Shown here one piece after another: positions 62,401 to 64,000 of a DNA stretch of 64,000 nt; within the stretch, counting starts at the first letter, position 1, and every line of letters begins with the position of its first letter. The DNA is from Gyrodactylus bullatarudis (lineage: Eukaryota > Platyhelminthes > Monogenea > Gyrodactylidea > Gyrodactylidae): the NCBI GenBank assembly GCA_012064415.1, contig SSNU01000157.1, forward strand, positions 519,556-583,555, written 5' to 3'. The position numbers were made by a program, and so were the translations under genes. The notes beneath the pieces were generated by a model that was not told where the DNA came from, did no database searches, and saw nothing but the letters and a program-made list of their open reading frames with translations.

Positions 62401-63639
62401 ATTTTTTGAACATTCAGTTGAAAAATTTGGCTGATTTCAGAGAGAGTGATCAAAAGTTAATTTTCAGGATCACAAAAAAACTTATGTCGATTTTAAAGAC
62501 TCAAATTTATTAAAGAAAAAGTTTCAATTTGATCATGGAAGTTTCCGTAAAACACTGCTTATAATAACTAGATTTTCCGTTTCATTTTAATAACTCATCG
62601 AGTCAGGAAACATTTCTTCTCTTCAAACATAGAGAGAATATAGAATTTCTTGTGAAAACCATATTAAATTTCCGGCTTTATATCAACTTACTTTAGCATA
62701 AATTTCTATTATTTGTTCAAATAATCATTTTAATTTCGGATAATGGTCCTTACCTTCAGAGATTTTCTTGTTTACTAATCAGACTGAACATGTTATTATC
62801 AAAAAGATCATCAGTAGAATCGCAAAATAAACAGTATTCTTCCTCAATTATTGTTATTGGCACGCATATCACTGATACTACCACTGCTTATTACGAAAAA
62901 TATTTATTAAGGGGCCTAAAATTACATTTTTGCAATCAATTGGATTGTTGAAAATATTATAAGCTTCTAACTTTTGGTTTTATGGACAAAAAAATGGCAA
63001 AATTTTCTCAGTAAAAAAATATCTGTGTACTTGGTTTCTTCAAATTTAAAGTTTGAACGAGTTAAACGGATTAAAAAAGGTTTGAATGATCAATGACTGA
63101 AAAAACTCTAACACTGACTTAAGTTTTAGTAAACTAAAGAAACCTCGTTCATCTTTTATAATTTAAGATTGAGCTCTTGAATTTTAATCAATCTTTTTTT
63201 TCTAGTTTATGATGGACCGTGGCCAGTGTGACCAGCTACCAAAGATGCAAATTGACTTTATTGACTCTATATGCTTGCCATTGTACAAGGCTGTCTCGAA
63301 TGAATTTCCCGGTCTGAAACCCCTAGCTGATGGTTGCATTGCCAATAAACAATGCTGGTTAGCTCTACATGAGAAACGAGAAATCGAAGTTAGCTGGACA
63401 CAGGAAAGTATGGATGAAACACTGAATAAAGCGAATGATTTAACTTTATCCCTTGGTAAGAGATCTCAAATTTTATTTTTTCCCTTTGAAATGAAAGAAT
63501 GCATCTTTATTAGGGTAATACAAAGTTTTTAACTTTTCGAATTTATGCTTTTATTTGATAGATAATAAAAGAGAGAGAAAAGTTTCCCATTGAAACCGTA
63601 TGTTTTTAATTTTATTTAGGTATGCATAATTTCAATTAA
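38455..63639 (+). CDS. Pde11: PDE11-type dual GAF cyclic-nucleotide phosphodiesterase
   Basis: Exons: 38455-39201, 39229-39408, 40106-40438, 44370-44455, 44590-44653, 49715-49738, 54935-55144, 55951-56207, 60266-60458, 61315-61512, 61886-62036, 62100-62275, 63206-63455 and a possible last one at 63620-63639 (adds MHNFN and a stop). All phases agree, about 960 residues. Order: N-terminal [20 protein letters not shown] ([48 protein letters not shown]); GAF-B ([32 protein letters not shown]); HD-type catalytic domain with [42 protein letters not shown] and the nucleotide-binding glutamine in [17 protein letters not shown]. LPxxQ...IDSICxPLY with LKPLAD and LHEKR resembles PDE11 more than PDE5/6. 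Known reaction: hydrolysis of cAMP and cGMP to 5'-nucleotides. Part of GAF-B between the microexon and 54935 seems short, so one exon may be missed. Introns of 4 to 5 kb are filled with transposons. Confidence 0.9.
39202..39228 (+). other. Ultra-short (27 bp) intron in PDE11 GAF-A
   Basis: GTTAGT ... CTTTAG, 27 bp, lies between codons for NLNNAYE and [10 protein letters not shown]. Removing it restores the contiguous GAF-A block (AYEDPRF) seen across PDE5/6/11. If retained, it adds eight codons and then an in-frame TAG, truncating the enzyme at residue 257. Donor and acceptor are both good matches, but the length is below what animal spliceosomes normally use. Confidence 0.75.
41067..41328. 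repeat. Young foldback MITE, 94-bp arms
   Basis: Arms 41067-41160 and 41235-41328 are near-perfect reverse complements (CATGAGTAAAAAGGGTTGAT and complement at the outer ends) around a 74-bp loop. The high identity suggests recent insertion or gene conversion. A decayed partial copy is at about 44514-44575. Confidence 0.8.
42922..42968 (-). ncRNA. Hammerhead-ribozyme-like motif (PLE 3' arm)
   Basis: In the element's sense direction: TTGATAAG, six bases, CGAAA, then a short stem III (three pairs) and TCTC pairing with GAGA before the core (five-pair stem I). The order agrees with a type I hammerhead with minimal stem III, as known from Penelope-like elements. The core has two changes from CTGATGAG, and stem II is only eight bases, so activity is doubtful. 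Confidence 0.45.
43120..43884 (-). CDS. GIY-YIG endonuclease domain ORF of Penelope-like element
   Basis: An intact 254-codon frame. About residues 1-90 are basic and helical ([31 protein letters not shown]), then a conserved linker ([29 protein letters not shown]). Residues ~160-250 form the GIY-YIG module: [20 protein letters not shown] with the arginine helix AIRIHEHL, a later [12 protein letters not shown] with the catalytic Glu position, and the end LQLPWPN. In PLEs this nuclease makes the target nick for reverse transcription. The reverse transcriptase domain that should precede it is absent; the start codon is therefore arbitrary. Confidence 0.75.
   Translation of the reverse strand: MINTLRRNIYKKNSDTEKYLHFESFCPKSYKSGLIIGLIKRTKRIVSEEEVLNEINRIKERLKENGYPDNFVRKYIEKALEEEANQQETQNEQSESNIQIHVRLTFKGDGHSHDLRRKLNTLVNENYNGIQLKVVFKTTSLIKFQLKDRLEPKEQSNLIYCFEATCGAKYIGRTKRRLAIRIHEHLNKNSSSIKKHLDRCGCEANEENFKILFKCPNDNLTELKIREKFFIMGEDPNLCIQKNHLHDLQLPWPN
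43889..43935 (+). ncRNA. Hammerhead-like motif in the opposite PLE arm
   Basis: This is the inverted copy of the motif at 42922-42968, so the motif reads 5'->3' on the plus strand here, antisense to the PLE ORF. Same core: TTGATAAG ... CGAAA. Confidence 0.4.
45101..45150 (-). ncRNA. Decayed hammerhead-like motif
   Basis: The minus strand matches the motif at 46627-46669 around the core (GATAGAGT before it, CTAACGTCTATCACTATAC after it) but CTGATGAG has become ATGAAAAG and CGAAA is lost. A relic of the same element end. Confidence 0.35.
45656..45922 (-). other. Unassigned 88-codon ORF, possible element fragment
   Basis: The frame starts [20 protein letters not shown] and ends LLYPDLH. Its composition looks protein-like rather than AT noise. 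It lies upstream, same strand, of a decayed hammerhead-like motif (45101-45150), so it may derive from a retroelement. No domain recognised; no splice context for the PDE11 gene. Confidence 0.3.
46627..46669 (-). ncRNA. Hammerhead-ribozyme-like motif, canonical core
   Basis: On the minus strand: GAGT, CTGATGAG, ACCCGG, CGAAA, TATAACGTTTATC, ACT. CTGATGA and GAAA are the invariant hammerhead boxes. TAT/ATA-type pairing closes a three-pair stem III before the cleavage-site triplet ATC, and AGT/ACT give the start of stem I. Stem II is only eight bases and hardly pairs. Downstream of the 46795-46989 ORF in the same strand, the position matches the PLE arm at 42922. Confidence 0.5.
46795..46989 (-). 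other. Unassigned basic ORF, possible retroelement fragment
   Basis: A 64-codon frame with a basic end ([20 protein letters not shown]). It ends about 125 bp before the hammerhead-like motif on the same strand, the same arrangement as in the PLE at 42838-43963, which suggests a PLE-related protein piece. No catalytic motif. Confidence 0.3.
48308..48671. repeat. Inverted repeat, 51-bp arms
   Basis: Arms 48308-48358 and 48621-48671 are perfect or near-perfect reverse complements (AACTGTTTGATTTCTAAAAA and its complement at the ends) around 262 bp. Internal ORF absent. MITE-like; superfamily unknown. Confidence 0.75.
48880..49000. repeat. Dispersed repeat also split by the MULE near 58 kb
   Basis: Sequence around 48880-49000 (AAACTTTGGCTTTATTATGT; TTTAAACACAATTCGAAATA) recurs at 57895-57990 and, after the MULE, at 58947-58990. 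A linked block at 49045-49130 (CTTGAGTCAGAATCTAATCC) recurs at 48105-48190 and 57705-57800. An old, unnamed repeat family. Confidence 0.55.
49715..49738 (+). other. 24-nt microexon of PDE11 (GAF-B)
   Basis: A strong pyrimidine tract and tttttcag precede TCAGTCAACATGGATGCCTTTGGA, split here for reading as SVNMDAFG, followed by gtaagt. It is phase 0 on both sides and continues the GAF-B block [12 protein letters not shown], the position of TGexxNIxDxx in related enzymes. A second ag four bases in offers a 20-nt alternative that would break the frame. Confidence 0.6.
50679..51054. mobile_element. TTAA-type MITE, third copy
   Basis: Left end CCTTTAAAGTCCCAGAGAAT and right end GGGGGACTTTAAGAG match 23463-23737 at both ends and inside (TTTGATCCAAAAACAG, TATGGGATAGAAATATCACT). 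The TTAA sites have decayed. Confidence 0.6.
52498..52847. mobile_element. Short element with 40-bp inverted ends and hammerhead-like motif
   Basis: Arms 52498-52537 and 52808-52847 are reverse complements (GTTAAGAACGAACGGAAGAT and complement) with about one mismatch. The 270-bp interior has no ORF. The left arm runs into a hammerhead-like motif (52528-52578, minus strand). It may be a short non-autonomous relative of PLE termini or a retrozyme-like unit. Confidence 0.6.
52528..52578 (-). ncRNA. Hammerhead-ribozyme-like motif with six-pair stem I
   Basis: On the minus strand: GTTTGGT, CTGAAGAG, AACCGA, CGAAA, ATAAAGTTTTAATC, ACCAAAAC. TTTGGT pairs fully with ACCAAA to form stem I; cleavage would fall after ATC. 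Position 7 is A instead of U, which hammerheads tolerate. Stem III has one mismatch and stem II is again eight bases. Confidence 0.45.
53471..53692 (-). CDS. Possible small secreted peptide, nested in PDE11 intron
   Basis: A 73-codon frame from a true ATG in good context (AGCAATGAAA). Residues 1-26 look like a signal peptide ([18 protein letters not shown] ... VDA), followed by a charged 47-residue remainder ([31 protein letters not shown]) without cysteines. No introns needed. No family recognised; it could be chance, since AT-rich DNA makes hydrophobic starts easily. Confidence 0.35.
   Translation of the reverse strand: MKILGWSLLVVTFYYLGIVKEFSVDAIKNEINNKNRERKKFNFRSNDSTQLSRQKFLHVLQITMAFLNNILDN
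53881..54460. repeat. Large near-perfect inverted repeat, ~218-bp arms
   Basis: Arms about 53881-54098 and 54243-54460 are almost identical reverse complements (outer end AAAAAATAATTTTTTG; inner GAAGAATTCGAATT) around a 144-bp centre. Related, more decayed sequence at 60700-61190 shares the centre (GATTATCACGAAG) and the flank CATCTTCATGTCAATTAG. A foldback-type element. Confidence 0.8.
55260..55515. repeat. Degenerate tandem-like repeat
   Basis: A unit like ATTATGGTCTGTCGGA recurs in weakening form (AAAATGGTCTGTCTGA, TTGTAGTTAGTCGA, CATTATAGTTTGTTTA, TTTACGGTTCGACAGG, TGTTATGATCTGTTTC) at intervals of about 30-50 bp in the PDE11 intron. By-eye call. Confidence 0.35.
56550..56950 (-). mobile_element. 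Penelope-like element, 3' fragment
   Basis: Matches the end of the PLE endonuclease region and its tail (GAAGATTATAGGAGTATTTT near 56572; GATGCCTAGTAACCGCAGTA near 56730; ATCACACTGGAATTT near 56822), with many changes. Old, inactive copy. Confidence 0.65.
57993..58946. mobile_element. Mutator-like (MULE) element with ~180-bp terminal inverted repeats
   Basis: The 954-bp element starts TTGAGGGTTATTCACCAAGT and ends with its complement; arms are about 57993-58172 and 58765-58946. Long inverted ends and MULE transposase remnants inside identify the superfamily. It split an older dispersed repeat, which gives its boundaries. No clean 9-10 bp target duplication is seen, so some flank decay or a different boundary is possible. 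Confidence 0.75.
58233..58620 (-). pseudogene. Broken MULE transposase remnant
   Basis: On the minus strand, in order: [20 protein letters not shown] (58562-58620, the first catalytic Asp block of MULE transposases, usually P-x-I-x-x-D-G), then [15 protein letters not shown] with TSNIAES (58424-58508, the Y-G-x-x-T-S-N-x-x-E block), [20 protein letters not shown] (58345-58440) and [17 protein letters not shown] (58233-58340, the GRPKKKR-type end). Frameshifts and stops separate the blocks, and the middle of the catalytic domain is deleted. Confidence 0.7.
59511..59531. repeat. CA dinucleotide microsatellite
   Basis: A run of about ten CA units in a PDE11 intron. Confidence 0.9.
60700..61190. 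repeat. Decayed relative of the 53.9-54.5 kb foldback
   Basis: Shares TATATCGATTTCGA, GATATTTGGGAT, GATTATCACGAAG, CCGGAG-AAAATATTGAG and CATCTTCATGTCAATTAG with the region 53881-54540 in order. No ORF; sits in the intron between PDE11 exons 60266-60458 and 61315-61512. Confidence 0.5.
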
Positions 63640-64000
63640 AGATGTCAAATTTTCAAATTCGCGCCCCCATTATTTTTTTTATGAATTTTACTACGAGAAC
63701 TGATAAATTCTGAATTATTGGACAAGCTTTCATCTTTTTGAATCAGTTTTTATATATAGTTCTACAGCTCAGGAGAATGAAATAATTCTCGACTTGATTT
63801 TCTAATTGCCTCGGTATATTACAAGTTTATAATTATAATCTCAGAATCCCTCTCGTCACCCCTCATTTGAGTTATTCTAAAAAATTGATGTTTAAAACCA
63901 ACTAATATGTGAAACACTTGTTCTCTTTGCTTGAAAATCTGTTAAAAGATTGTGTTTTATGATTAATAAGAGGTGATTCAGAATATTCGACAAAAAATTG
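63640..64000. other. Sequence after the possible PDE11 end
   Basis: No exon, RNA or repeat recognised. If the small exon at 63620-63639 is wrong, the true last PDE11 exon lies beyond the window. No AATAAA is visible soon after 63639. Confidence 0.4.

Noticed and set aside
1..64000. tRNA, rRNA and CRISPR searches by eye
   Set aside because: No cloverleaf with a GTTCRANNC T-arm, no rRNA core and no regularly spaced direct repeats were seen; bacterial-type features are not expected in this DNA.

Overview
This is eukaryotic (animal) nuclear DNA: AT-rich, genes split by GT-AG introns, and metazoan gene families throughout. HCN channel, calcium-channel alpha-2/delta, SMIM14, DCAF12, UVRAG and PDE11 homologues point to a bilaterian, most likely an arthropod. 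A mite or other small arthropod would fit the mixture of very short introns (27, 39, 49, 61-75 bp) and multi-kilobase ones, but I cannot fix the species from the sequence.

Layout. 1-6.7 kb: the 3' part of an HCN-type channel gene (+), with a 4.4 kb intron holding a hAT-like MITE, a long-inverted-repeat element and a purine/pyrimidine low-complexity block. 6.7-19.2 kb: gene-poor; it contains a weakly supported, unrecognised minus-strand gene with tiny exons, Penelope-like element (PLE) fragments and TTAA-flanked MITEs. 19.2-19.7 kb: SMIM14 (+). 20.2-29.4 kb: a complete six-exon alpha-2/delta gene (-), whose introns carry piggyBac, MITE, PLE and inverted-repeat insertions. 29.6-38.2 kb: a compact cluster of an AFG2-like AAA ATPase (-), DCAF12 (+), a small coiled-coil protein (+), a C2H2 zinc-finger protein (-) and UVRAG (+), with divergent starts about 130-455 bp apart and one pair of convergent genes whose coding ends overlap. 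38.4-63.6 kb: one large PDE11-type cyclic-nucleotide phosphodiesterase gene (+), about 960 residues in at least 13 exons, whose big introns are a transposon graveyard.

Most notable: a 27-bp intron inside the PDE11 GAF-A domain; a 24-nt microexon in GAF-B; a PLE nested in another PLE with a 12-bp target duplication and inverted termini carrying hammerhead-ribozyme-like motifs; two further hammerhead-like motifs elsewhere; a MULE-type element with ~180-bp terminal inverted repeats and transposase remnants; and an AAA+ ATPase ending in a predicted membrane segment.

The host genes are unrelated housekeeping or signalling genes rather than an operon-like system. The unusual content lies in the mobile elements, the intron structures and the gene overlaps. 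All exon boundaries were read by eye from ORFs, splice consensus and family conservation, with no alignment or transcript evidence.
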